Source: UBA2330 sp049293015 (GTDB taxonomy: Bacteria; Bacteroidota; Ignavibacteria; Tepidaquicellales; Tepidaquicellaceae). From it: a stretch of DNA of 64,000 nt. Under the pieces are notes generated by a model that saw only the letters and a program-made list of their open reading frames with translations, made no database searches and was not told the DNA's origin. Below, in pieces: positions 54,680-63,970 of this stretch. A program made the position numbers and the translations under genes. Location of the stretch: NCBI GenBank assembly GCA_049293015.1, contig JBATSB010000210.1, positions 8,143 through 72,142 of the forward strand, read 5' to 3'. Position 1 is the first letter of the stretch. Each line of letters begins with the position of its first letter.

Positions 54680-55147
54680 TTACCACTTAAAATGTGCAAA
54701 AGCTTTATTTGCTTCAGCCATTTTATGAACATCTTCTTTCTTTTTCACTGAATTACCTTCACCCACCGCTGCTGCCATTAATTCATTGGCTAATTTCAAT
54801 GCCATGGATTTTTCATTTCTTGATTCAGTATAATTAAGAATCCATTTTATCGCAAGAGCAATTCTTCTGTCAGGTCTTACTTCTGATGGTACCTGATAAT
54901 TTGCGCCTCCAACTCTTCTTGACCTTACTTCTATAGCAGGCTGAACGTTGTTAACAGCTTTTCTGAAAACTTCTATTGGTTCATCTTTTGTTTTTTCAGC
55001 AATAATATCCAATGCTTTATACATTATTCTCTGTGCTGTCTGCTTTTTACCGTCTTCCATAATACAATTTATGAATCTTCCGATAAGGACATCATTATAT
55101 CTGGTATCAGGTCTTCTGATCCTCTTTTCAGCTCTTTTTCTTCTCAT
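54680..55147 (-). CDS. rpsG: 30S ribosomal protein S7
   Basis: A 155-residue 16S rRNA head-organising protein. It starts MRRKRAEKRIRRPDTRYND and contains GRFINCIMEDGKKQTAQRI, RRVGGANYQVPSEVRPDRR and the C-terminal KKKEDVHKMAEANKAFAHFKW. It follows rpsL after 47 bases. Confidence 0.98.
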   Translation of the reverse strand: MRRKRAEKRIRRPDTRYNDVLIGRFINCIMEDGKKQTAQRIMYKALDIIAEKTKDEPIEVFRKAVNNVQPAIEVRSRRVGGANYQVPSEVRPDRRIALAIKWILNYTESRNEKSMALKLANELMAAAVGEGNSVKKKEDVHKMAEANKAFAHFKW

Positions 55148-55194
55148 TTATATATGAAATAAAAATTTAAATTCTTTTAATAATTAAATAATTT

Positions 55195-55578
55195 TTAAGC
55201 AGAAGCTGTTTTCACTCTTTTAGCTCCGTACTTGGACCGTGATTTTTTACGGTTAGCAACACCGGCAGTATCCAATGCTCCACGTATGATATGATATCTT
55301 ACGCCCGGAAGATCTTTTACTCTTCCGCCTCTGATCAGTACGATCGAGTGCTCCTGTAAATTGTGTCCTTCTCCCGGTATATATGCTGTTACTTCTATAC
55401 CGTTTGTCAATCTTACTCTCGCTACTTTTCTGAGAGCAGAATTTGGTTTCTTTGGCGTAGAAGTATATACTCTTGTACAAACACCTCTTTTCTGTGGACA
55501 TGAGTCCATAGCCGGTGCTTTACTTTTAGAAATTATCTTCTTTCTGCCTTTGCGTATTAGCTGATTTATTGTGGGCAA
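55195..55578 (-). CDS. rpsL: 30S ribosomal protein S12
   Basis: A 127-residue decoding-centre protein. PTINQLIRKGRKK, CTRVYTSTPKKPNSALRKVARV and GGRVKDLPGVRYHIIRG are intact; lysine is present in the PKKPNS loop where streptomycin-resistance substitutions occur, so the wild-type form is seen. It is the first gene of the operon; rpoB/rpoC do not lie upstream. Confidence 0.98.
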   Translation of the reverse strand: MPTINQLIRKGRKKIISKSKAPAMDSCPQKRGVCTRVYTSTPKKPNSALRKVARVRLTNGIEVTAYIPGEGHNLQEHSIVLIRGGRVKDLPGVRYHIIRGALDTAGVANRKKSRSKYGAKRVKTASA

Positions 55579-55607
55579 TGTTATTATTACTTATTTTGGA
55601 AACCTAT

Positions 55608-55636
55608 AAAATACACATTTTATTGTTTTGAGTCAA
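55608..55636 (-). promoter_or_regulatory. Candidate sigma-70 promoter of the str operon
   Basis: On the minus strand TTGACT (55631-55636) and TATTTT (55608-55613) are separated by 17 bases, about 30 bases upstream of the rpsL start. This fits a classical -35/-10 pair, although primary sigma factors of this group often use other boxes. Confidence 0.45.
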
Positions 55637-55750
55637 TTTATTTTACCGTGCATAAACTAACTTTTTTCGGGATGCAAAAAATGACTTATAAGAAAACTAA
55701 CCGAAAAGTTTTGAATGAAATTCACAACAAACATTCAAGTTCCTATGAAT

Positions 55751-57469
55751 TTAATAATCAAGGAAAAATCTGAGATATCCATAACTTAGATCATTACTTT
55801 TTCCGGTGGATAAATATTTGTCATTATTATAAGTATAATTCAATTCGAAATTAAAATCCTTTATTGGTTCATAAATGACATTAAAAAGTAAATTAAAATT
55901 ATTCACTCTTTCACCATCTAAAAAGTAAGCATCATCTGAGTCTACCTCAGGGATATAAGGCTGGAAAATATCTCCTCCGACATTTCTAACCAGTTCTCCT
56001 TTTACATCATATATATTTTCACCTCTTCTGATTTTCTGATATTCAAATTTAAATCTTATATTATCATTAAGATTATAGGTCAGTTTCGCAAACAATTGAT
56101 CAGAGTTCGGACCCGCAGGATGCCCCATGTTTACTCCAAATGCTGAATATGTATTTTTAATATCAAAGTGAGAATAAACATAAGGTCTTATTTTTGTATA
56201 TTCAAATATCAGTGATAGATTTTCAAGTCCAACCGGCTCATACCAAAAAAATCCTAACTGATAAGCTGTTTTATTTGATGCTTTACTCATGTCTGATAAA
56301 TTTGAAAGTATGTTTTCATCAAGAAAAAAAGTACCCTGCAGTTCAAGATCTTTTAGAAAATGAGTCTGCAGATCTACAAAGATAGTTCCGTTATCTCTAT
56401 CCTGAAGTGAATGTTCAACAAACTTATAAAATATAATTGGATTCAGATAACCAAGTTCAATTCCCCTTGAGGAAATAACAGTTTCACCTAAGCCAATATC
56501 AAAAAGATTGTCAAAGGCAAGCTTCAATCTGTTTGCTGTAAAATATTTTGTATATCTGTCATCTCTTACAGGTGTGTATTCGCCGACTGTAGAACCGAAT
56601 ATTGATGAAAAATTTATTATACCGTATTGAAAATTAAATTTCAAAAAATCCATGTCAGGTGCATCTCCAGATAATGCAAGTCTCTTACTATACCCTAATC
56701 CGTAAACTATCTTTTCCCTGCCGAGCTGAGCTGAAATGTCCATCCCTTCTGTGGGTTCAATATTGTATTTCAAATATCCCGAGGTAAAATCATAATTTGT
56801 TACATTCTCTACATTTTCCTGATATTTGAAATTTGCTTTTATCTGTGGAAATGTACTTTCTATTAATACCGAATCTCCTGAAGCTCCACCTTTTAATACT
56901 GAAAAATTGTAACCCAGATGATCAAATAATGAACCTCTGATTCTGAATCCAACATCAAATATCCATGAATTTCTTTTTACTGTCGGCTCTATTCCGTTTA
57001 TGTAATACAAATTTCCAAGAGCTTCTATAAATATATTATTTTCCTTTTTCTTATATGAAAAAAGGTATTTCTGTTTGTCGGAAAAAAAATATTTGAACCC
57101 ATTTGAAACATCCATATTACTCTCGATCAAAGACATTGTTGTTTTCTTGTCAATGTACGCAGGGTCAAATTCAATCAGATATTTTTCGAGAAGTTCCTTC
57201 TCAGTTTTACTCAGTTCATTTTTTTTTAGATTGATCTCATTCAGATGATCACTTACCTGAAATCTTGACAGACTTGGATTGTCGTCATTAAAATTATTTA
57301 TGATCCTTTTCACTCTCATTTCTTTCAAATAAATATATACCGGATTATTCAACGGGACGTTTTCGATCTGAGATATTACAATTCCGGGAATGGAAAAAGA
57401 AATAAATGTGAGAATAAAAAATATAAAGAAAGTAGAATTTCGTTTCATTAATTTAAAAAGTTTTATCAA
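55751..57469 (-). CDS. Wzi-family outer-membrane protein (capsule assembly type)
   Basis: A 572-residue exported protein (signal in the first ~35 residues). After a helical N-terminal segment (NPVYIYLKEMRVKRIINNFN.., SLSRFQVSDHL), long alternating beta strands with many aromatic ends run to the C-terminal LSYGYLRFFLDY, consistent with a large barrel of the Wzi capsule-assembly family. The motif GVNMGHPAGPNSDQLFAKL recurs in the paralog at 62096-63796. It probably binds or exports surface polysaccharide. It is divergent from the radical SAM gene. Confidence 0.78.
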   Translation of the reverse strand: MIKLFKLMKRNSTFFIFFILTFISFSIPGIVISQIENVPLNNPVYIYLKEMRVKRIINNFNDDNPSLSRFQVSDHLNEINLKKNELSKTEKELLEKYLIEFDPAYIDKKTTMSLIESNMDVSNGFKYFFSDKQKYLFSYKKKENNIFIEALGNLYYINGIEPTVKRNSWIFDVGFRIRGSLFDHLGYNFSVLKGGASGDSVLIESTFPQIKANFKYQENVENVTNYDFTSGYLKYNIEPTEGMDISAQLGREKIVYGLGYSKRLALSGDAPDMDFLKFNFQYGIINFSSIFGSTVGEYTPVRDDRYTKYFTANRLKLAFDNLFDIGLGETVISSRGIELGYLNPIIFYKFVEHSLQDRDNGTIFVDLQTHFLKDLELQGTFFLDENILSNLSDMSKASNKTAYQLGFFWYEPVGLENLSLIFEYTKIRPYVYSHFDIKNTYSAFGVNMGHPAGPNSDQLFAKLTYNLNDNIRFKFEYQKIRRGENIYDVKGELVRNVGGDIFQPYIPEVDSDDAYFLDGERVNNFNLLFNVIYEPIKDFNFELNYTYNNDKYLSTGKSNDLSYGYLRFFLDY

Positions 57470-57574
57470 TATAATAATTAGTAAGTATATAATTAATTTA
57501 AAAACAATGGTAAGGTTTTTGTAAATTTATTTTCACTTTAAAGTTTGTTAAAATATTTTTATTCCTAATATAAC

Positions 57575-58570
57575 ATGTATATACCCAGATATCTCGAGCT
57601 TGCTAAGACCGACGAATTGGCTTCAAGAGCAGTTACATTACGATCAATGTTATCTTCATGTAAAATTTGTCCCAAAGACTGCGACGTAAACAGAATTGAA
57701 AATGAGATTGCTGCATGCTACTCAGGTTGCCTACCGGTTGTATCTTCTCATTGCATTCATTACGGAGAAGAGCCGATTCTTGTAGGCTCGAAAGAATTCA
57801 AAAATGAAAATGGTGTCGGTAATATTTTTTTTGGCAACTGTAATCTGAGATGTGTCTATTGTCAAAATTATGAGATCTCTCAAAATCATAAGACTGAAAT
57901 AAAAAATGAGATTTCAATTCAAAGACTTGCAGAAATCATGATAGAGCTTCAGGAGAAAAAAGCTAACGCCATTGGGTTTGTTTCGCCGACTCATTTCGTT
58001 CCGCAGATAGTAATGGCACTGGACATTGCAGTGAAAAAAGGATTGAACATTCCGCTGGTTTACAATACCAATACTTACGATTCTGTAGAAGTTTTGAAAT
58101 TACTCGAAGGAATTATAGATATTTATTTACCTGATCTGAAATATTCTGATGATGAGTATGGATATAAATATTCCAAAATTAAAAATTATGTTTCGCATTC
58201 CAGAAATGCCGTTAGAGAAATGCATAGACAAACCGGCAGCCGATTGACAATTGAAAATGGATTACTCAAAAGAGGTTTACTTATCAGACATTTAATTTTA
58301 CCAAATGATCTGGCAGGTAGTAAGGAAACTCTTAATTTTATTTCCGATCTTGATAATAATATTAATGTATCAATCATGTCACAGTATTATCCAACTCACA
58401 AGGCATTATCAATAGATCTCCTTTCAAGGAATATTAAAGAAAAAGAATATGAAAAAGTTATTGACCTACTTGACAAGCTGGATCTTGAGAATGGATTTCT
58501 TCAGGAGTTTGAATCAGAGAATTATTACCGTCCCGATTTTAAAGACAGAGTAGAACCATTTAAAAGATAA
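57575..58570 (+). CDS. Radical SAM protein, PflA-like (COG1313 type)
   Basis: A 331-residue enzyme binding a 4Fe-4S cluster through Cys89, Cys93 and Cys96 (GNCNLRCVYCQN) and S-adenosylmethionine. An N-terminal cysteine set (Cys29, Cys32, Cys36, then Cys48 and Cys52), in CKICPKDCDVNR, is typical of this subfamily and could hold a second metal site. DIYLPDLKY (about 187) and LILPNDLAGS (about 246) mark later barrel strands. The substrate is unknown. The gene stands alone, and its stop abuts a duplicated yigZ fragment. Confidence 0.85.
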   Translation: MYIPRYLELAKTDELASRAVTLRSMLSSCKICPKDCDVNRIENEIAACYSGCLPVVSSHCIHYGEEPILVGSKEFKNENGVGNIFFGNCNLRCVYCQNYEISQNHKTEIKNEISIQRLAEIMIELQEKKANAIGFVSPTHFVPQIVMALDIAVKKGLNIPLVYNTNTYDSVEVLKLLEGIIDIYLPDLKYSDDEYGYKYSKIKNYVSHSRNAVREMHRQTGSRLTIENGLLKRGLLIRHLILPNDLAGSKETLNFISDLDNNINVSIMSQYYPTHKALSIDLLSRNIKEKEYEKVIDLLDKLDLENGFLQEFESENYYRPDFKDRVEPFKR

Positions 58571-58740
58571 GTTTTATTTCATACATTATTCAATTTCATG
58601 AACTTTAATTTCTCCATTTGCAATTTCCGTAAACTTTTAAATTATATCTTCAACTATAGATTGTCTCACCTCGATTAATAAACTGCATTGTACTTTAGAA
58701 TCATTTTCAAGAATGTTTATCTATTCTTTTTCCAGTTTTT
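58571..58740 (-). pseudogene. Duplicated 3' fragment of yigZ
   Basis: About 165 bases closely match the 3' end of the intact yigZ at 59167-59331, in the same orientation and including the stop codon context (TTATTCAATTTCATGAACTTT), with about 15 differences. Similarity begins right at the end of the radical SAM gene and stops near 58737. No start or upstream coding part remains, so it is a decayed partial duplication. Confidence 0.8.
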
Positions 58741-58900
58741 ATGAACTTTTTCAGAGATTGAATAAATATGTCTTCAAACCCATATAAACACTGATTATTG
58801 GTTTGTTGATTAGATGTCCCATTTTTATTTTATTGTGTGTATATAAGAAAAAAGAAAAACAAAAGTAGTAGTATCAGTGTTCAACTTATCGATTAAATAA

Positions 58901-58973
58901 CTCTAATTTTCGCTCCGCACTATAAACCGTTAAAACGGTTGATCTACATTCTCCAATAACTAAAAATGTCCTA
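58901..58973 (-). repeat. REP-like palindromic repeat, copy 1
   Basis: A 73-bp unit centred on AACCGTTAAAACGGTT (58925-58940). On the minus strand the palindrome is preceded by GTAGATC, the tetranucleotide-plus-hairpin layout of REP sequences recognised by RAYT transposases. It matches copy 2 at 68 of 73 positions. Confidence 0.8.
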
Positions 58974-59028
58974 TCTAAATATTCCTCAAAAAAATTTTAT
59001 TTCTAAAAGATATTTTCCACTTGCAAAA

Positions 59029-59101
59029 CTCTGATCTCCGCTCCGCACCATAAACCGTTAAAACGGTTGATCTACATTCTCCCATAACTAAAAATGTCCT
59101 A
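59029..59101 (-). repeat. REP-like palindromic repeat, copy 2
   Basis: The second 73-bp unit, direct orientation, 128 bases after copy 1, with the palindrome around 59053-59068. The flanks CGCTCCGCAC and ATAACTAAAAATGTCCTA are conserved in both. No transposase gene is present in the window. Confidence 0.8.
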
Positions 59102-59173
59102 GAATAAATAAAAATACAAATTTAAGATTGAGTGTCCCAAATGCGTAAAACAGGATAATTTTCTTTTCATACA

Positions 59174-59782
59174 TTATTCAATTTCATGAACTTTAATTTC
59201 TCCATTTGTAATTTCCGTAAATTTTAAAATTATATCTTCCACTATAGATTGTCTCACACCGATAAATAAACTGCATTGTTCTTTAGAATCATTTTTAAGA
59301 ATATCTATTTTTTCTTTTTCTAAAATATTCATAATTGATCCAATATAATGATATCCGAATTCGATCTGAAATGTTTTCTTAATTAATTGTCTGACTATAT
59401 TCGAATTATTAAGACACTCTTCCCCTGCTGCGAAAAATGCCCTCCTCAATCCGCCCGTACCGAGCTTTACTCCGCCAAAATATCTTGCGACTATGACCAG
59501 TACATTTGTAAGTTCAAATTTATCTATTGATTCAAGTAATGGTTTTCCTGCACTGCCCGTCGGCTCTCCGTCATCTGAATAACGAAAGTCATTCATGTCA
59601 ATACCTGTCCTGAATGCAAATGGGAAATGAGAAGCATCATAATATTTTTTTTTAAAATCATTTATAATATCTGAAGTAACTTCCCTCTCAGAGACAGGGT
59701 AAGCATAAGAAATAAATCTGGATTTGCTGATCTTAATTTCAGCTGTACTTATATCGGAGATTGTAAGATATGAATCTTTCAA
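59174..59782 (-). CDS. YigZ/IMPACT-family protein
   Basis: A 202-residue protein. The N-terminal IMPACT domain has SRFISYAYPVSEREV, DASHFPFAFR and the signature DDGEPTGSAGKPLLESI, followed by VIVARYFGGVKLGTGGL; a C-terminal ferredoxin-like domain (DUF1949 type) covers about 135-202. Proteins of this family are linked to translation or stress control but lack a settled function. It is the last gene of the minus-strand group after pcm (90 bases). A partial copy of its 3' end lies about 590 bases downstream. Confidence 0.92.
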   Translation of the reverse strand: MKDSYLTISDISTAEIKISKSRFISYAYPVSEREVTSDIINDFKKKYYDASHFPFAFRTGIDMNDFRYSDDGEPTGSAGKPLLESIDKFELTNVLVIVARYFGGVKLGTGGLRRAFFAAGEECLNNSNIVRQLIKKTFQIEFGYHYIGSIMNILEKEKIDILKNDSKEQCSLFIGVRQSIVEDIILKFTEITNGEIKVHEIE

Positions 59783-59872
59783 ATTAAAACTTAACTTTTT
59801 CTAAATTCATCGAAATTAATTCTATAGATTCTAATAGTGTGAATTGAAATATTTATTTTTACTTCAGTTGAT

Positions 59873-60538
59873 TTAATTTTCAAGAATTTTCCATCCCTCT
59901 TCACCAATAAGAGGAACAAATTTAAAATCTTTAAACTTCTTTGCTTTATACACCGGTAGGTTTGATTCCAAATTGACAGATTTTTTTATAAGCATAAGCT
60001 CCTGAGTATTCTCATCGCCAACTGGGATCACCATTCTCCCACCGGTTTTTAACTGACTCAATAAAATTTTTGGGTACCCCGGACTTCCTGCTGTTACAAT
60101 TATTTTATCAAATGGTGAAAAATCAATCCAGCCCTTTGTGCCATCATCATTTTTTGACAAAACAGAATAGCCATATTCTTTTAATTTATTTGATGACCTT
60201 TCGTGAAGTTCTTTTATTCTTTCAATAGTATATACTTCAGCTCCCATCTCAGCTAATATGGCTGACTGATAACCTGACCCTGTCCCAATTTCTAGGACTT
60301 TTTCACGAGGATTTATTTCAAGTAATTCGGTCATAAACGCAACTGTGTATGGTTGCGAAATGGTCTGATTTGATTTTAAAGGCAGGGCAATATTATCGTA
60401 AGAATATTTTCTGAATTCATCTAAAACAAAATTTTCTCTTTTAACTTTTGAGATAGCATTTAAAACATTTGGATCTTTGATTCCGAGAGTCTTGAGTTTT
60501 TCTGTCAGTTCTTTCCTATGAAGTGTATAAATATCCAA
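59873..60538 (-). CDS. pcm: Protein-L-isoaspartate O-methyltransferase
   Basis: A 221-residue repair enzyme methylating isoaspartyl residues with S-adenosylmethionine. The substrate segment NIALPLKSNQTISQPYTVAFMT and SAM motif I VLEIGTGSGYQSAILAEMG are diagnostic; DKIIVTAGSPGYP and LKTGGRMVIPVG follow. Length is typical. It is 29 bases downstream of cdaA. Confidence 0.96.
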   Translation of the reverse strand: MDIYTLHRKELTEKLKTLGIKDPNVLNAISKVKRENFVLDEFRKYSYDNIALPLKSNQTISQPYTVAFMTELLEINPREKVLEIGTGSGYQSAILAEMGAEVYTIERIKELHERSSNKLKEYGYSVLSKNDDGTKGWIDFSPFDKIIVTAGSPGYPKILLSQLKTGGRMVIPVGDENTQELMLIKKSVNLESNLPVYKAKKFKDFKFVPLIGEEGWKILEN

Positions 60539-60567
60539 TACAATAAAAATTATAATTTCAAATAATT

Positions 60568-61410
60568 CTAATCTTTCTTTTCATCTGTATCTTCAATATC
60601 AAGCTCACCTTCTTCAAAAATATCTTTTACTTTATCCGCTACTGATTCTTTTCCCATAGCTTTACTTAGTCTTAAAAGAAGTTCGTCTTTATTTTCATAA
60701 TACTCAAGTCTTCCGTCTTCAGCGACAGAGATAACATTTCTTTCCTCAGAAATTATTATTGCTACTGCATCCGACACTTCCGTAATTCCCAGACCGGCTC
60801 TGTGTCTTGTCCCTAGATTTTTATTTTTTATTCTTTCATGCTCAGACAAAGGAAGCAAACATCTTGCAGCTTCGATCTTTCCGTTCTTTAAAATTATTGC
60901 GCCGTCATGTAACGGAGATTGAGGTGTGAAAATTGTGATGATCATTTCTTTATTTATTTTTGCCTGAACAGATTCTCCGGACTCCATTACATTCTTTAAT
61001 CCCGAACTTCTTTCTATCACAATCAATCCGCCCCACCCTCTGTTTCTCAGTTCAAAACTTGCCTCTACTATTTCACTGACATTGTCATCGACATTCACAT
61101 TTGTAAAAATACTTGCGACCCTAGTCTTCCCTATCAGTTGTAAAAGTCTTCTGATCTCTGGCTGAAATAAAACGATCAAAGCAATTATCCAGATATTTGT
61201 GATGCTGCCAAGAAGCCATCCTAGCGTCTGCATATTCAGAAGCTGCGCAATGAATGACATTCCGAAAACAAATACCAACGCAAAGAAGATCTGCGAGGCG
61301 ATCGTCCCTTTCATTACTGTATAAAGCTTATAGAAAATATATGTGACAAGAAGAATGTCAATTATATCAATAAGCTTGACCGTAAAAAATCCTACGTTGA
61401 ATAATTCCAT
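60568..61410 (-). CDS. cdaA: Diadenylate cyclase (CdaA/DisA_N family)
   Basis: A 280-residue membrane enzyme making the second messenger c-di-AMP from two ATP. Three N-terminal helices (about 10-85) precede the DAC domain with HDGAIILKNGKIEAA (DGA motif) and GTRHRAGLGITE (RHR motif). The C-terminal tail is acidic. It starts 4 bases after the upstream methyltransferase and is co-oriented with a Wzi-type gene, suggesting a link between c-di-AMP and cell-envelope functions. Confidence 0.95.
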   Translation of the reverse strand: MELFNVGFFTVKLIDIIDILLVTYIFYKLYTVMKGTIASQIFFALVFVFGMSFIAQLLNMQTLGWLLGSITNIWIIALIVLFQPEIRRLLQLIGKTRVASIFTNVNVDDNVSEIVEASFELRNRGWGGLIVIERSSGLKNVMESGESVQAKINKEMIITIFTPQSPLHDGAIILKNGKIEAARCLLPLSEHERIKNKNLGTRHRAGLGITEVSDAVAIIISEERNVISVAEDGRLEYYENKDELLLRLSKAMGKESVADKVKDIFEEGELDIEDTDEKKD

Positions 61411-61414
61411 TTAC

Positions 61415-62086
61415 CTAATTATAAACAATAAAAGATTTTGTAAAAAGGAAATACTTTTCACTGTGAATTTTTGAATTTTTAAAAATATTCTTTAGCTCAC
61501 TCTTTTTCATTAATCTGATTGAATCAGCTAATGCTTCCGCATCATCCAAATTCTCCTGCTTCTTATACCACCCCATATCCTTTTTTTGTATCAGTTCAGT
61601 TTTTTTCTTATGTGAAAAAAATTGAAAAAATGGATATAGAAAATGCGGCTCTAAAGGAAAATAATAATTTGGCGTCTGTAAAAAATAATGTTTACCAATT
61701 CTTTGAATCTCAGCCGCCAGTTTTTTCTGTTCGTCGAAAGTATTCAAATGTTCTATCAGACTGTTCGAATGAACTACATCAAATTCCTTATCAGAATATT
61801 CCGACAGATCTTTGACATCTTTATTTATAAAATTAATATTGCTGAAATTCTCTACATTCTGAAATTCTGTGTTTACCAATAATATCTGTATATCATCAAG
61901 GTTTATAAGATTCAGATTCCTCCAGAAATATTCACTGCCTCCCAGATCAAGTATTTTCACAGGTCGCTTCAAATTACTTATGAATTCGAGAAATAATATT
62001 TTCCTTTTATTTCTTAATTTATAAGAAATAGAATTTACATTATTCTGATCAGCATTCCTTAAAAAATATTCTCTGACAAAACCCAT
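61415..62086 (-). CDS. Class I SAM-dependent methyltransferase
   Basis: A 223-residue protein with motif I ILDLGGSEYFWRN, motif II around LLVNTEF, and FDVVHSNSLIEHL as the post-II strand and helix, as in Methyltransf_11/UbiE-like enzymes. The C-terminal part is rich in aromatic and Lys residues (FLQTPNYYFPLEPHFLYPFF). The substrate is unknown; surface polysaccharide or lipid is plausible given the Wzi gene 9 bases upstream. Confidence 0.86.
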   Translation of the reverse strand: MGFVREYFLRNADQNNVNSISYKLRNKRKILFLEFISNLKRPVKILDLGGSEYFWRNLNLINLDDIQILLVNTEFQNVENFSNINFINKDVKDLSEYSDKEFDVVHSNSLIEHLNTFDEQKKLAAEIQRIGKHYFLQTPNYYFPLEPHFLYPFFQFFSHKKKTELIQKKDMGWYKKQENLDDAEALADSIRLMKKSELKNIFKNSKIHSEKYFLFTKSFIVYN

Positions 62087-62095
62087 TTTATAAAA

Positions 62096-63796
62096 TTAAA
62101 AACCCATTAGTATATTAGCAAAATAAAAGAAGTCAGATACACTTGAGTTATTATCAAGATCACTTGTCACCCTGTTTTCAAATTTACCTTCGATGATAAA
62201 CTGATTGACCGGCTCCCAGTAAAATTCAGCAGTAATAATACTTCTGTTAAATCTCATTCCGTCGAGGAATCCGTTTGTCCGCAGATAAGCATCTCCCAAA
62301 CCAAAGTTTATGTCTCCGCCATAATTTGCAAGCAGATTACCTGCGCTGTCAAGAAGTATCCCCTGTCCTGACCTTTGAAATCTGTATGTAAGATCAACGC
62401 CGATCCTGTTTGTAAATCTGTAATTTATTCTCGCTGCTATCTCATCTGAATTCGGCGGAAGTGAATGTCCAAGCGGCACGCCTTTATTTGTATATGTGCT
62501 TTTATTCGATCTGTGTGAATAAACAAACGGATCCAAATGAGTGTATTCTAAAATCAGATCAGCATTATAAGGAGAATTCCAGAATGTACCAAACTGCCAT
62601 CCGTATTTATTTTCATTCAGTGAATCATTTTTTCCAAGCGTACCAAAGGTCAGATCATCAACTATCAAAGATGCCTGCATTGAAAAATTTTGGACAGGAA
62701 TAATTTCCATTTCAATACCAAGTAAAGTATTATTTTTTGTAGTCTGTTCATCACCTGCTCCAAGGTCTGCTGATGTTAGAAAACTTATCGGATTAAGATA
62801 TGTGAAACTAAACGGCTGCTGACTGATGATTACAGTTTCCCAGAGACCGAGTTTAAATGCATTGGAAAAATTAATATTCAAAGAATGTGTAGCAATATTT
62901 TTTGCAGATAACGGAACACCCGAATACACCGGATATACTTCAGCCGAATCTCCCTGAATACTTCCATAAGCAAAAGTATAATTTACAGCTTTGTAATTTA
63001 TATTGAGCTTTCCAAAATCAAATGGATAAGAATTTTCAGATAAGAATAATTTATCAATATAGCCGAGACCTGAGATAAATTTTGATCTGCCAAACATAAG
63101 TGAAAGCCAGTTACTTTCTGTCTGATATCTCAGATAGCCTTCGAATGTATTAAAATTATTCATGTCCTGTGAAAAATTATAATTCCCCAAAAGTAAATTA
63201 TCTGTACTTGAGGCAAATGCAATGTCACTGCTGTCATTTCCAAATATTGCTCCAAAGTCAAGATCCAGAAAGTATGCGACCTGATCATAAAGTGTACCCC
63301 GGAATTCCAGACCAAACTGTCCGAGAAGTAAAGAATTATTTCCTAAAGAATTTCCAGCAGAATCTCCCGAAGATCCGCGCTGAGAAAAGTTAATGTCTAA
63401 CTTTGAAAAAAAAGTATTCCCTGAATCATTTGCAAAATATAGATATTTCTCTTTGTCATTATTAAAAATATTATCAACACCATTTTTACTAAATAGCTTG
63501 TTCTGTTTATTCAGAGTGCCGGTCATATCAAATTCAAACTCAACGGAAAGATCTTTGAGAATATTTTTGTCAATACTGCTGAGTTTATTTTCATTCAGTT
63601 TAATAATATTTAAATATGAACCAATGACTCCGCGGGACAAAGGTGCATAAGAGGAATTATAGTCAGGGATGATCTGCATAACCTGCATACGTTTTAGAAA
63701 ATGGTAAACATGATTTGAAACATTAACAAGCTCTACCTGAGATTGAGAATTATTGAAGATCAGAATTAAAATGAAAATAAGTAAAAATTTTTTCAA
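62096..63796 (-). CDS. Wzi-family outer-membrane protein (capsule assembly type), second copy
   Basis: A 566-residue exported protein (signal ending NNSQS). The N-terminal motif NHVYHFLKRMQVMQIIPDYN..SRGVIGSYL and the later GVPLGHSLPPNSDEIAARINYRF parallel the protein at 55751-57469, so the two are paralogs. The rest is predicted beta-barrel with aromatic girdles. It heads the group Wzi-methyltransferase-cdaA-pcm-yigZ on the minus strand. Confidence 0.78.
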   Translation of the reverse strand: MKKFLLIFILILIFNNSQSQVELVNVSNHVYHFLKRMQVMQIIPDYNSSYAPLSRGVIGSYLNIIKLNENKLSSIDKNILKDLSVEFEFDMTGTLNKQNKLFSKNGVDNIFNNDKEKYLYFANDSGNTFFSKLDINFSQRGSSGDSAGNSLGNNSLLLGQFGLEFRGTLYDQVAYFLDLDFGAIFGNDSSDIAFASSTDNLLLGNYNFSQDMNNFNTFEGYLRYQTESNWLSLMFGRSKFISGLGYIDKLFLSENSYPFDFGKLNINYKAVNYTFAYGSIQGDSAEVYPVYSGVPLSAKNIATHSLNINFSNAFKLGLWETVIISQQPFSFTYLNPISFLTSADLGAGDEQTTKNNTLLGIEMEIIPVQNFSMQASLIVDDLTFGTLGKNDSLNENKYGWQFGTFWNSPYNADLILEYTHLDPFVYSHRSNKSTYTNKGVPLGHSLPPNSDEIAARINYRFTNRIGVDLTYRFQRSGQGILLDSAGNLLANYGGDINFGLGDAYLRTNGFLDGMRFNRSIITAEFYWEPVNQFIIEGKFENRVTSDLDNNSSVSDFFYFANILMGF

Positions 63797-63900
63797 CCGG
63801 AGGATTAATGTTTTTCAAATTAATTAATTAAAATCAGTATTAAAATATTGAAGAAGGCAGAAACACAATTACAAACTGAAGTTACGCAAAACATAAAACT

Positions 63901-63970
63901 ATAAGCAAAATAAAGCGGTTATATAGTTTTTATGAACAAACTAATTTTCAAAACCGCCTTATTTGCTTAT
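63901..63970. terminator. Long hairpin at the right edge
   Basis: ATAAGCAAAATAAAGCGGTT (63901-63920) pairs with AACCGCCTTATTTGCTTAT (63952-63970) with two bulges, giving a stem of about 18 bp around a 31-base loop. It may terminate a gene beyond the right edge; no long T run follows directly. Confidence 0.5.
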
